From Schistocerca nitens (lineage: Eukaryota; Arthropoda; Insecta; Orthoptera; Acrididae), in NCBI RefSeq assembly GCF_023898315.1, contig NC_064622.1, positions 173,868,178 through 173,932,177 on the forward strand: a DNA stretch of 64,000 nucleotides, written 5' to 3'. Made by a program: the position numbers and the translations under genes. Each line of letters begins with the position of its first letter. The stretch's first letter is position 1. The notes under the pieces are model-generated. The model was not told the origin of the DNA and ran no database searches. It was given only the letters and a program-made list of their open reading frames with translations. Shown here one piece after another: positions 1 through 10,900 of this stretch.

Positions 1-28
1 GCGGACTACACCCGCCCCCTCCCCGCAG

Positions 29-132
29 CTGCTGGCGGCCGGCGACACTCCAGGCCCGTTCGCAGGCTGTCCTGCGCCCCCGCCGCATTTCCCTACTGGC
101 GGCGGAGGTGTGGGTGAGGGGTGGTTCGGGGG
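29..132 (+). other. GC-rich candidate exon at window edge
   Basis: A very GC-rich stretch preceded by a pyrimidine run ending in CAG (AG at 27-28) and followed by a good donor, GTGAGA, at 133-138. The frame starting at 29 is open through the putative exon and would encode a Gly/Pro/Ala-rich peptide of about 34 residues; a second frame starting at base 1 is open to about base 114. Composition differs sharply from the AT-rich DNA to the right. No domain is recognisable. It could equally be a GC-rich promoter fragment or chance. Confidence 0.2.
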
Positions 133-396
133 GTGAGAGCGCAGAAGGACAGCTCCAGTGGAATAGGCATAACCGGCCGAGATGAAGCGGTAAGCTATGG
201 CAACTCTTCTTGCGCTACGCCACCAAAGAGCAAAAATACTCTGACTCGACTGCAGAGCCCAGTGAGCTTCAATTTTTATCGTGTTTCAATTACCAGAATT
301 CATTCCATTTTTCATCTGCGCCTTCTTAATTGCTTTTCACATTTGGTATCGTAAATATACCGTATAAAATGATTAGTTGTAATACTGGAAGAATTA

Positions 397-1801
397 CACT
401 ACTGGACATTAAAATTGCTACACCAAGAAGAAATGCAGATGATAAACGGGTATTCATTGGATAAATATATTATACTAGACCTAACATGTGATTACATTTT
501 CACGCAATTTGGGTGCACAGATCCTGAGAAATCAGAACCCAGAACAACCACCTGTGGCCGTAATAACAGCCTTGATACTCCTGGGCATTGAGTCAAACAG
601 AGCTTGGATGGCGTGTACAGGTACAGCTGCCCATGCAGCTTCAACACGATACCACACTTCATCAAGAGTAGTGACTGACGTATTGTGAGGAGCCAGTTTG
701 CTCGGCCACCATTGACCAGGCGTTTTCAGTTGATAAGAGATCTGGAGAATGCGCTGGCCAGGGCAGCAGTCGAACGTTTTCTGTATCCAGAAAGGCCCGT
801 ACAGGACGTGCAACATGCGGTCGTGCATTATCCTGCTGAAATGTATGATTTCGCAGGGATCGAATGAGGGGTAGAGCCACGGGTCGTAACACATCTGAAA
901 TGTAACGTCCACTGTTCAAAGTGCCGTCAATGCGAACTAGAGGTGACCGAGACGTGTAACCATTGCCACCCCATACCATCACGCCGGGTGATACGCCAGT
1001 ATGGCGATGACGAATACACGCTTCCAATGTGCGCTCACCACGATGTCGCCAAACACCGATGCGACCATCATGATGCTGTAAACAGAACCTGGATTCATCC
1101 GAAAAAATGACGTTTTGCCATTCGTGTACCCAGGTTCTTCGTTGAGTAGACTATCCCATGCGCTCCTGTCTGTGATGCAGCGTCAAGGGTAATCGCAGGC
1201 GTGGTGTCCGAGCTGACAGTCTATGCTGCTGAAAACGTCGTCGAACTGTTCGTGCAGATGGTTGTTGTCTTGCAAACGTCCCCATCTGTTGACTCAGGGA
1301 TCGAGACGTGGCTGCACGATCCGTTACAGCCATGCGGATAAGATGCCTGTCATCTCGACTGCTAGTGATTGGAGGCCGTTGGGATCCAGCACGGCGTTCC
1401 GTATTAATCTCCTGAACCCACCGAATCCATATGCTGCTAACAGTCATTGGATCTCGACCAAGGCGAGCAGCAATGTCGCGATAAGATAAACCGCAATCTT
1501 CATAGGCTACAATCTGACCTTTATCAAAGTCGGAAACGTGATGGTACTCATTTCTCCTCCTTTCACGAGGCATCACAACAACGTTTCACCAGGCGATGCC
1601 GGTCAACTGCTGTTTGTGTATGAGAAATGGGTTGGAAACTTTGCTCATCAGAACGTTGTAGGTGTCGTCACCGGCGCCAACCTGTGTGAATGCTGTAAAA
1701 AGCTAATCATTTGCATATCACAGCATCTTCTTCCTGTCGGTTAAATTTCGCGTCTGTAGTACGTCATCTTCGTGGTATGGCAATTTTAATGGCCAATAGT
1801 G
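397..1801 (-). mobile_element. Complete Tc1-like transposon, DD34E, inactive
   Basis: A 1405 bp element flanked by TA dinucleotides (395-396 and 1802-1803). The left end CACTACTGGACATTAAAATT and the right end form terminal inverted repeats of about 28 bp with a few mismatches. A degenerate transposase lies on the minus strand. Both ends are intact, so this is a whole insertion, but its coding region carries a stop and a frameshift. It differs in sequence from the Tc1-like pair at 31 and 59 kb. Confidence 0.92.
532..1576 (-). pseudogene. Tc1-like transposase, one stop and one frameshift
   Basis: Reading from 1576 leftward, the N-terminal part shows the helix-turn-helix region of Tc1 transposases (FDKGQIVAYEDCGLSYRDIA, then SARTVRRRF). 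An in-frame TAG interrupts it at 1151-1153. The same frame then continues with the catalytic motifs FSDESRFCL, FQQDNARPHVA and WPAHSPDL. A one-base frame change near base 700 moves the reading frame, and the usual C-terminus (TLDEVWYRVEAAW to the stop at 532-534) follows. The expected ENVW-like block after the last motif reads ENAW. The second Asp and the Glu are separated by 34 residues (DD34E). The roughly 345-residue length fits the family. The gene would act in the nucleus by cut-and-paste at TA sites, but is dead as it stands. Confidence 0.9.
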
Positions 1802-2029
1802 TATTAGGGTATGCCTTCCATTGAGTGAACTTTTCCTGTATCCATATTTCAAACTTAACAGATGAAAGTACCTTGCTGCAAATTTTATCCAGAATAATGC
1901 TTGTAAGTTACTGTCATGACATTCATCTGAATCTTACAGGAAAATCATTTAAATCCGTGTGATTTATACGCTAATCTGTCATAAACACGTCTGAATGCAC
2001 TCAGCTAATTTTTTGAGAATATTTAAACT

Positions 2030-2400
2030 CAAACTGAAATAAGCCCTGTAACTGATATCTTTTGAGCTTGACCCGTAGTTGTGCACAGGGCATTGTAAGG
2101 CACTTCTCTGTGCTCGCCGTAGAGCCCGTGCTGTCCTTACCTCCCTTGCTCTATGGGCCCAGACGCTCGGCCCGTAGTCCGCAGCAGTGATTAAGATTGC
2201 GTGGTGGTACGATCTTACTGCACTAAGTAGCTGCTGGAAACGTCTTTGATCCCAGTTGCTGCTATTTTTTCAGGATTTTAATGCCTCTCTGTCAGGCGAT
2301 TTCTATATGTGCATGAAATTTTTGCTTTTCGTCGATGTTCATACTAAGGTATCTATATACTGGAGTTGCTCGTTCTTGATAATGTTCTTTTTAGTCTTAT
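2030..2400 (-). pseudogene. Non-LTR retrotransposon RT C-terminal remnant
   Basis: Reading the minus strand from about 2400 gives a YRYLSMNIDEKQKFHAHIEI stretch resembling the YLGV-x-LD-x-HI region that follows the RT active site in Jockey/R1-type LINEs. After frame changes it continues with a block ending in RALRRAQRSAL, which resembles the RT thumb block (alanine- and arginine-rich, followed by 'TGAYRTTS' in relatives). Stops and frame changes are frequent, so this is an old fragment. No catalytic YADD remains. The exact clade is uncertain. Confidence 0.6.
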
Positions 2401-2795
2401 ATAAACTCTTTGGTATGATGCTATCGTTAGCTCATTTTCTACGTAGCAATTACTTAGTCTTTCAAGAACTACCCCTCACGTTTCTTCTATGTTAGCACTT
2501 CCTCCGGGGCAAACTGAATCACAACACCATTATTCACTTGTTGTTCTTGAAATTTAAAACGAAGTTGCTCATAGTACAGTCTGTCTTGCATCGTCGTATC
2601 GTCCAGAAGCAGAGTTATGAATAGGGACACCACTGATGCCTCCGTTATCTTGCGATCGGATCGGCTCAGGATTGATAATACAGTGGGTGATCGAACCTCG
2701 TTTGTTACAAGTTTGTGTTGGAATCCCGAAACGTCTACTACCATTTGGTGCCTTAATATACGTCTCCCATTTTTCTACCCTTGTTTGGTGTAGTA
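2401..2795. other. Unassigned spacer between LINE remnant and mariner
   Basis: An 85-codon open frame on the minus strand (2487-2744) has no motif I recognise. The stretch may belong to the adjacent LINE remnant, but I see no RT motif in it. Confidence 0.3.
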
Positions 2796-4080
2796 TGAGG
2801 GTGAGTCAAATGAAAACCTTAAATTTTTTTAAATATTATTTTTGTGCAGAAGTGGTACAAAGCTGTATCACTTTTCAACATAATCTCCCCCACCCTCGAT
2901 GCAAGTTGTCCAGCGTTTACAAAGTGCATAAATTCCTTTAGGCAAAAATTCTTTTGGTAGTCTGCGCAACCATTCATGCACCGCGTGGCGTACCTCTTCA
3001 TCAGAACGGAACTTGTTTCCTCCCATTGCGTGTTTGAGTGGTCCAAACATATGGAAATCACTTGGGGCAAGGTCTGGTGAGTATGGTGGATGAGGAAGAC
3101 TCTGAAACTACATGTCTGTGATTGTTGCAACTGTTGTACGGGCAGTGTGCGGTCTTGCATTGTCATGTTCCAAAAGGACAACTGCTGACAGTAATCCACG
3201 TCGCTTTGATTTGATTGCAGGCCGCAGGTCATTTTTTAGGAGATCTGTGTATGATGCACTGGTGACAGTGGTCCCTCTAGGCATGTAATGCTCCAAAATG
3301 ACGCCTTTTTCGTCCCAAAATAGAGTCAGCATAACCTTCCCTGCTGATGGTTCTGTTCGAAACCTCTTTGGTTTTGGTGATGAGGAATGGCGCCATTCCT
3401 TGCTCGCTCTCTTCGTTTCCGGTTGGTGGAAGTGAACCCAGGTTTCGTCCTCAGTAACGATTCTTGAAAGGAAGCCATCACCTTCTAGTTCAAGGCACCG
3501 AAGAAGTTCTTCACAAGCATCAACACGTCGTTCTCTCATTTCAGGAGTCAGCTGTCGTGGCACCCATCTTGCAGACACTTTGTGAAACTGGCGTTCATCA
3601 TGCACAATGTGATGTGCTGACCCATGACTAATCTGTAAACATGCTGCAATGTCATTTAGTGTCAGTCGGCGGTTTTCCTTCACAATGGCTTCAACTGCTG
3701 CAATGTTCTGTGGAGTCACAACTCGTTGTGTCTGACCTGGACGAGGAGCATCTTCCACTGAAGTCACACCATTTGCGAACTTCCTATTCCATTCATAGAT
3801 TTACTGCTGTGACAAACATGTATCACCGTACTGAACCTTCATTCATCGACGAATTTCAATAGGTTTCACACCTTCACTACGCAAAAACCGAATAACAGAA
3901 CGCTGTTCTTCCCTGGAGCAAGTCGCAAGTGGGGCGGCCATTTGTATACTGATACAGCGACGGTATGTGTGCACCTGCACTATGCTGCCACCTACAGGCC
4001 ATTCTGCACGCTGTTTGTAGCGCGCTTATCAAATTACAGGATAACAGCGCGAAATTTCGATTTGTTTTTACTGGTAACCT
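2796..4080 (-). mobile_element. mariner-like element (D34D), right end lost
   Basis: The left end follows a TA at 2794-2795 and begins TGAGGGTGAGTCAAATGAAA, typical of a mariner terminus. The transposase lies on the minus strand, with its start codon at 3939-3941. I could not find the matching inverted terminus to the right; recognisable element-like sequence fades after about 4080, so the right boundary is approximate and the element looks truncated or decayed there. Confidence 0.85.
2868..3941 (-). pseudogene. mariner transposase with three in-frame stops
   Basis: One continuous 358-codon frame runs from the ATG at 3941 to 2868 and contains only three premature stops: TGA at 3843-3845, TAA at 3801-3803 and TAG at 3108-3110. 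No frameshift is needed. Visible motifs are the helix-turn-helix region (RRLTLNDIAACLQISHGSAH), TEDETWVHFHQPE with the first catalytic Asp, LEHDNARPHTA with the second, and YSPDLAPSDFHMF with the third. Counting the stop as one residue, 34 residues separate the last two Asp residues, the mariner D34D signature. The C-terminus retains the RW motif region near KRWTTCIE. Decay is modest for an insect mariner. Confidence 0.93.
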
Positions 4081-4610
4081 AACTGAGTTCATCACGGGTT
4101 TGGGAAGACGAGTAAAGCAGTTTACATTACCAGGCGCTGACATCTTCTAACAGCTGAGACCGCCTCTCTCATATATCCACGCCCGATGTGCCATTGAAGG
4201 TCCCAGGAAGGCTTCCGTTTAAAAGAAACTACCGTCTTCACGAAAATTACCAATTTCGCTATTAAATGGAACAATTTTCCTGAAAAATATTGGAAGTATG
4301 TCTCAACACTTTCATATCGTCATTACCAGCTTGGTATCTCTCCTCTATTCTTGCACCACAAATAAAATTAATAATAAGAATGAAGCACTCAAAATTTCAG
4401 CCATAAATGTTCATATACCCTCTAAGACTATCCATACATTTATTACCCGAATAATTCTTTAAACTCCGCCACACCTAGAGAGTATGGCATCGCAATAACA
4501 AGGATAAGAACACTGCTAAGGGAACAAACACACAATGGCCTACATGTAACGCAAATCTTTTAGTGTATTTCCCAGCCTGAGCACAGATAAATATATGTAA
4601 TGTCGTATGA
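4081..4610. other. Unrecognised AT-rich spacer
   Basis: No open frame with a recognisable motif, no inverted ends and no SINE head were seen. The left part may contain decayed 5' sequence of the neighbouring mariner. Confidence 0.4.
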
Positions 4611-4792
4611 CTAGGGTCTCCTGTCGGGTAGACCGCTCGCCGGGTGCAAGTCTTTCGATTTGACGCAACTTGCGCGTCGATGGGGATGAAATGATGATGA
4701 TTAGGACAACCCAACACTCAGTCCGACCCAACCGGTAATCGAACCCGGGCCTTAGGATTGACATTCCGTCCCACTGACCACTAAGCTGCGGG
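4611..4792 (-). repeat. tRNA-derived SINE, family B, degenerate
   Basis: On the minus strand a GGTTCGATTACC-like B box sits downstream of a degenerate A box, followed by a body with an ATCATCATTTCATCCCCATC block that is also present, better preserved, in the copy at 5330-5557. The two copies share the same order of tRNA-like head, spacer and tail. No target duplication was identified. Confidence 0.7.
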
Positions 4793-4811
4793 GGACTGAC
4801 AGACAAATATA

Positions 4812-5310
4812 AGAGGCAGTCAAATGAAAACTAAAGAGATGGAAAAAAGTAAGTCAACCGTTTATTATTTCCGAAGTAGCCGCCATAACCGTTAATAGAT
4901 TTATCTCATTGTGCGACAAGACGGTCAGTGCCTTCATGAAAAAATCTTTGCGGTTGGCTATGGAACTATGATTTTAGCTAGGCGTGCATCTCCTCTTTAG
5001 AAGCAAATGACGGTCACGAATGACTTTCTTTACGGCCCAAAAATATGGAAACCGCGTGGGGAGGGATCGGGACTACATGTTGAATGCCTAAGGGTTTGGC
5101 AGTGAAACTTTGGCAGCGCAAAAAACGTTGGGTGCTTGTAAGCCCGGAATCATGATTCCGTAGCCAAGCGCAAATTTTTTCCCATGAAGGCACTCGCCGT
5201 TTTGTCTCACTATGGGATAAGTGTAGTAACAGCCATGGCGAGTACTTTTGAAATAGTATCTAGTTTGTTTACTTTTTTCCCATCTCATTCGTTTTCATTT
5301 GACTGCCCCT
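4812..5310. mobile_element. 499 bp foldback MITE with mariner-like ends
   Basis: TA dinucleotides flank the element (4810-4811 and 5311-5312). The left end AGAGGCAGTCAAATGAAAAC and the right end (complement AGGGGCAGTCAAATGAAAAC) match at 19 of 20 bases, and the complementarity continues imperfectly inward for roughly 170 bases per arm (for example GTGCCTTCATG in both arms). No transposase is present. The terminal core GTCAAATGAAAAC is shared with the mariner end at 2796, so a mariner-type transposase probably mobilised it. Confidence 0.85.
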
Positions 5311-5329
5311 TATGAAATGAGCGTTTGGC

Positions 5330-5557
5330 GTCATTGGCCGGGAGGCCCCTTACGGGGCAGGTCCGGCCGCCTAGGTGCAGGTCTTATTACATTCGACGCC
5401 ACATTGGGCGACCTGTGCGCTGGATGGGGATGAAACGATGATGAAGACAACACAACAACCAGTCCCTGAGCGGAGAAAATCCCCGACCCAGCCGGGAATC
5501 GAACCCGGGCCCCTTAGGACGGCAGTCAGTCACGCTGACCATTCTGCTATCGGGGCG
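5330..5557 (-). repeat. tRNA-derived SINE, family B
   Basis: Read on the minus strand it starts with a tRNA-like head (GCCCCGATAGCAGAATGGTC as A-box region, GGGTTCGATTCCC as B box), then a body with GGATTTTCTCCGCTCAGGGA and a tail ending CGGCCAATGAC. It is the better of two family B copies in the window. The box sequences would allow RNA polymerase III initiation. Confidence 0.75.
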
Positions 5558-5689
5558 CACACTGCCCTTTATAGTACCATTGTAAGCGCCTCTTCTGTTA
5601 TATTTAGCTGACTAGTAACAATATAACGCGCCAAATTCATCTAATGGTGAGTCACTAAGAGTCCATCACAGGTCATGATAGTGTTTGGC

Positions 5690-5866
5690 CGCGCGGAGTG
5701 TCCGCGCGGTTTAAGGCACATTTCACGGATTGCGCAGCTCCTCCAGCCGGAGGTTCGAGTCTTCCCTCGGGCATGGGTGTGTGTGCTGTGCTTAGCATAA
5801 GTTAGTTTAAGTAGTGTGTACGTCTAGTCACCCATGACGTCAGCAGTTTCGTCCCTTAGGAATTCA
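5690..5866 (+). repeat. tRNA-derived SINE, family C
   Basis: A tRNA-like head with GGAGGTTCGAGTCTTCC as the B box is followed by a body containing TTAGCATAAGTTAGTTTAAG and a tail TTGGTCCCTTAGGAATTC-like segment (here TTCGTCCCTTAGGAATTC). It runs directly into the CA microsatellite, which probably grew from its tail. The A box is less clear. Confidence 0.65.
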
Positions 5867-5871
5867 CACAC

Positions 5872-5914
<43 letters not shown>
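5867..5914. repeat. (CA)n microsatellite
   Basis: About 24 dinucleotide units of CA with a single interruption (CG) near the left end, directly at the 3' end of the family C SINE. Confidence 0.95.
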
Positions 5915-5916
<2 letters not shown>

Positions 5917-6059
5917 ATACTGTTTGTATGACCTGATAAAGACTATAAAAGTATACCACTGAACATCGTTAAGATTTTATATACTTCAATCACCAGGAGG
6001 ATTCACTCCCGTTTGAATGATGCGTGCGTCCCTGAGCAATATTAGCTGTTATGTGAGTG

Positions 6060-6600
6060 TTGGTATTACTCTGAGAAAATCCATCACGACTGCTCCGCCT
6101 TCAGAACTGCGACTCTTTCGCAGACAAGGCAGCAGGTTGCCGCCGCCTGCAGAGCGAGGAACGACTACCAGCTAGTAGCAGTGGCAAATGTAGCGCGAGC
6201 GGCTGGGATCAGTGAGTCAGTGTAGGAGGGACGGGGTAGGCGGGGTAGCGGTGGGGGTGGCAGGATTCACGCCTGCTTAAGCGCCGGAGCTAAAAGTAAA
6301 ACCCCGCGAGGGGTGCCGCTGCCGGCAGCGCGGCGCGGTGCCGGGGTGGCGGGCGATATTTTTTCGGCGCGGCTTATGTGAATCATTCCGGGCCATGAGG
6401 CCGTGTCGCCAGGGGTGGCTGGCGCTTCGCCCTGTGACGTGGTGACAATGGGACACGCTCCATTTCTCAATGCGCGGGGGCGCCGTCACCTAGGACGCCG
6501 ACCGCTACCCGTCTCCAGGGGGGCAAAGGCGCGCGGGCCCGACTGAGCAAAAGGTGTGCGGTGCGTCGCCTGTGACACGGACTCGGCAGCTCTACACACA
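6060..6600. promoter_or_regulatory. GC/CpG-rich block, possible promoter region
   Basis: A sharp rise in GC and CpG content between AT-rich flanks, including several G-runs (for example GGGACGGGGTAGGCGGGG near 6227). Short open frames on the minus strand (67-89 codons) overlap one another and have no recognisable domain. The block could be an unmethylated regulatory island, a GC-rich repeat or a decayed exon. The sequence alone does not distinguish these. Confidence 0.3.
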
Positions 6601-7773
6601 GAAAATGTGTACCTCCGCGGGCAAGTGTCTTCCTGCAAAAGTCTTGCAGGACAATTCTGAACTCCACTGACACGCCTATTATATTGGGTGTCCCACTTAT
6701 TTCTACCACCTCATATAAGTTTTTGTCAAAAAGCAAAACGAAAAACGAAAAATGTATGTGAAGTTATTCAAAATGGACTATACACTTCCAAGTGATTGTA
6801 AAAAGAAATGTATTGAGCTAAGGTATTGCATAAGTGTATGTGTGGAAACATAAAGTAAAACCGTTTGTTTTGCTGCAATAATCTCCAAGAACATGGGTGT
6901 CAGACAATGGAGACGTCATTTTCTGTAGTCCAGGCCGCAACTGCGCAGGATACTGATAATTTCGTTTGTCACAGGATGGTGTTCAACTGCACTTGAGCCA
7001 AGATGGTCATGAGTTCTTGGATATTGAGCTGCTAAGTCGATGCATCGGATGTGAATCAGCTGGCAATCTTCGGCTCCTGGAATGGCCCCATGTCCTCTGG
7101 ACCTGACATCTCGTGATTTTTACTAGTAGAGTTGCACCAAAGACACTGTTTTGATACCCCATTTTCCACTTCCCCATAATATCAGTGACTTAAGAGGATA
7201 TCTCGTGGCACCTTTGACTGACATCGATAAACACACTTTAGGGCGAATTTGACCTAATTGGACTACAGACTGGACATCTGCCTGTCACTGGTTGTTCACA
7301 TATTGAATATTTGTGAACAGGGCACAAAAAACTTGTTGAGCTGCTGTTTCCATGCATATAATCATGTAGTACCTAATTTTAGTATAAACAAATGTGAAAG
7401 TATTCAGATTATTCCGAAAAACTCTATATAACAACAGCGGCCACAGTAGATACCAGGTGATATTTATTTATTCTGGTGACTGGTTTCAGTGAAACATGGC
7501 CTTTGTCAAGCACTAACGATGAAATTATCAAAGTGCGCCAGGTATGGTACAGCTAAGAGGTAGAAGGTAAAACACGTATATGACGTTGTTGGCGTATGGT
7601 CCTGGTACACTGAGCTGCTGTACATACCAAAAGCAACCAGTCAACGAATGCTGATTATAATGTAGATGCTAGGGTTTATAAGAGCAGAGCTCCGACCATG
7701 TTCCCACACGTGAGTGGTACTGTGAACCAATGGGCGTAAGACATTGAGCATGCATACAATGGAACAACCAACA
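6601..7773. other. Unrecognised stretch, possible old DNA transposon
   Basis: Near 6690 a TTGGGTGTCCCACTTATTTC motif resembles the ends of some insect DNA transposons, but I could not find a matching inverted end or a transposase. No credible coding region seen. Confidence 0.3.
7762..7773 (+). repeat. Target-site duplication, left copy
   Basis: GAACAACCAACA, repeated exactly at 7976-7987 on the other side of the SINE. Confidence 0.95.
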
Positions 7774-7975
7774 GCCGGCCGGTGTGGCCGAGCGGTTCTA
7801 GGCGCTTCAGTCTGGAACCGCGCGACCGCTATGATCGCAGGTTCGAATCCTGCCTCAGGCATGGATGTGTGTGATGCTCTTAGTTTAGTTAGGTTTAAGT
7901 AGTTCTAAGTTCTAAGGGACTGATGACCTCAGATGTTAAGTCCCATAGTGCTCAGAGCCATTTGAACGATTTTTT
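7774..7975 (+). repeat. tRNA-derived SINE, family A, intact
   Basis: Best reference copy of the dominant SINE. The head has a near-perfect A box (GTGGCCGAGCGG) and B box (GGTTCGAATCC), and resembles a class II (Leu/Ser-like) tRNA. The body has GTTTAAGTAGTTCTAAGTTC and the tail ends CTCAGAGCCATTTGAAC plus a T-rich end. A perfect 12 bp direct repeat flanks it, which shows target-primed insertion by a LINE enzyme. Confidence 0.93.
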
Positions 7976-7987
7976 GAACAACCAACA

Positions 7988-10900
7988 TATTATTGTATAC
8001 GCAACCATAACAAATGTTCTATCATTTTTTTGGGATTCCATCTGGGATATCATTAACCATTCAACCGATGTTTAGGCTGGCAGCCTTTCAACCATTCTCA
8101 AGGTGAGTCGCCTGCAACGTTTTTAGAGCACTTTACACTGTCGAGTAACCACACTCCGGAAAAATGATGGAATGTTCGATCCGGCGAGAAAACTTCAAGA
8201 ATGACGTAATACAACGTGGATTACAATCTATAAACATATTTAAAATACTAATTGACAAACCCGGCATTGCCCGGTTATTAATTTCCCCAGTTTTCTATCA
8301 GAAACGAAAAAGAAAAAAGAACTGTGTTTGTAGTGAAGTATCGAAAAATTTCATTTTCATGTACTCGTGAAGAACACCTTTGAAATTATAAAACAGTCGT
8401 ACAAGCAAACATTCATAATGTACAAATGTATAGTACAGCATTCAGATTAAGACAAATTGTCCCGGACAGTTTCTGCTCGCTGGAAGCAGATACCTTGTGT
8501 GCCTAAAACGCGAAGTTGAAAACGTCTTCAGAGTTCTATAGACGGCTATTGTTTCCGTCTACGGCCGTTTGCGCTTCGCAGTTGAAAGCTGTCAAAAGCA
8601 CTGTCAGATTTAATGGATTTCCTTAAGTTGACTCGATGGTAAGGGCGCCTTACTAATAAAGAATAAACGTATTAGTACTTCTTAGATTTAGTAGAAAAGA
8701 AGTAATAAATTCGAACGACATTCACAATGCAACACCTTTCCGAGTATCTCACTGTTCATGACGTCACATCTCTCGAATTATATGTGATACCATGATACAC
8801 TTCTGTCCCATAATTTAGCGGCATATTTGGATACTGCCTGCGAAATTAGTTGCGAATACAGTTAAGAGATGGAAGTAGAAATTTAAACGTATGATGATGC
8901 CGCAGTTTTCCACGAATATCACTGTTTGTGACGCCATATCTGCTGAACTATGATAGGTAGGTGGTTTTTCAGAACATGTACAAGCACTTAGAAACGGTCA
9001 ATATTTTACGCAGGTAGTTTGAACAAACGCATTCAGTCACAATTTTTTTCGGGTTTCATTAAATTGCACGATACACTTCGGATCCCGTGAGTCCATCTTC
9101 AGGTGCAAATGGTCTAATATGTAATTTAAATCTGCTCTTGAGAGAGATGGACTTCATTTTCCTGTTTTGAGGAAGTTAGATGTTAGGTTTCGTATTTCGT
9201 GAGTCGAGTGCGGAAGTACGTGAGAAACGGTGGGAAAAAATGAAAAACTTATCTACGAACAAGGAAGAACACTTTTAAGCTTTCAAGGTCGGAATACGTT
9301 AATTTAATCACACTCTCACCTCAAGTCACGTCACTCAAGGCGCACACTTGTTTACAACTGTTAAAAAGCTTCACAGGTGTAGTTTAACCTGACGGGATCA
9401 AAGATGAAGCTTAACACTTTGCATCAGAGATCTGAGTTTTAAGAAGATGATATTTTGAATATGTTTGTGAATTATAATCAACAATCCGTTGCGTTTTCAT
9501 GTAAAATACGCGGTTTTCTTTCCTATTAGATGGGTGTTCTGCTAATTTTTCCTCTCAATGGTTTATTCAACAGATCATATGTGGAACAGTTCCGGAGGTT
9601 TACCCTTATAGCCCCAAGCGCCTACATTTTAGCTAATATAATTGACTGGTGCCTTTTGGTGCCTACAGCTGTTCCGTGTACTGGCTCAACACGACACCAA
9701 AGATATAAACGACTAAACGTTTTACCTTGTATGACGGTTAGCTGTTTCATACTTGGTAAATTTTCTTAATTTTTGAGATAGTGGTCTGAAGATGGTCATG
9801 TCCGACTGAAATCGGTTACCAGAACAAAGAAACATTAATTTCGATTCTGATTGACAGTTCTTGTGACATTAAGCAACTGTCGTTTAGGTGTCAGGGGGAA
9901 ACTAACCAGTGTGAGTCCCTTTCTTGTCACTTTGTTCGTTACGAATATACGACGGCTGTACGTCTTTTTCAAGTAGAATATTATTTTTTTTCTTTATTCA
10001 GTAAGACGCTTCCTTTTCTTAGGACTACTTCAAAACCGTAGCACAATGTACCATTGAAGTAAACAAGATTCTCTTAATAAAATTGCAAGAACTAAACTTT
10101 CACTTCTCTGTTCTAGCACACTGTGAAAGTCCCCGGTGAGTTGACAATGAACAAATGGAAAAACAACGAAAAAGTCAAACTAATCATAGAGTCAATCATC
10201 TGCGGCTGAGGATCGTGCGAGTCCAACACACACAACTCATGCAAAACCTTCAGCTGAAGACGGCTCACTGACTGATCACTGTGCCTCTCCCTTGCGATGC
10301 CATTTGTTTACTCTCAACTTCAGAAAGCGGAGGAGTTACGTAATCCCGGGTACGTGCCTCTGTCCAAAAAGTTATTGAGGATGTTCAAGATAAATGGGAC
10401 ACACTATGCTGTGATTCCTACTTTTCTCACACTGCTAACTAGTTTCGTCAAGAACTTAACATCTTTAGATTAGTTAAAATAAATGCAATCCACGCTGTTA
10501 TTGGACCTAACCAGTCTAAGTGACCTATCAGATAAAACAAAAGTGCTCGCGCTAGATTCAGCACGACTATGCTCGTCTCTGCCATCAGCTAGAAGCTTTG
10601 TAACTCTCGGAGCCCGAGAGAAATACAGGACCTGCAAAATACTTGTGACGTCACACTAGTGGCCTTCCCCGCCATACATCGCGAACGCTCGTCTCCGTGC
10701 AGACCCCACGGGACATCAAAATTCCAGTGAATAGGTACCACTAAGGGTCTTAACTTTGTCGTGTGTCATCGACAGCCTGCATGTATTTAAACGCGCAGTT
10801 AAGAATTACTAAACCAGTCTCAAATAGTAACTCGCTCTCCGTCGGAGATGGCCGCTGTGAGACGTGCAATGTCACGTGCTGTGACTGACGCAGAAGGGTC

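Noticed and set aside
6601..7400. A suspected mariner-type element starting near GGGTGTCCCA at 6690
   Set aside because: I could not find the second end, a TA or other duplication, or any catalytic motif on either strand.
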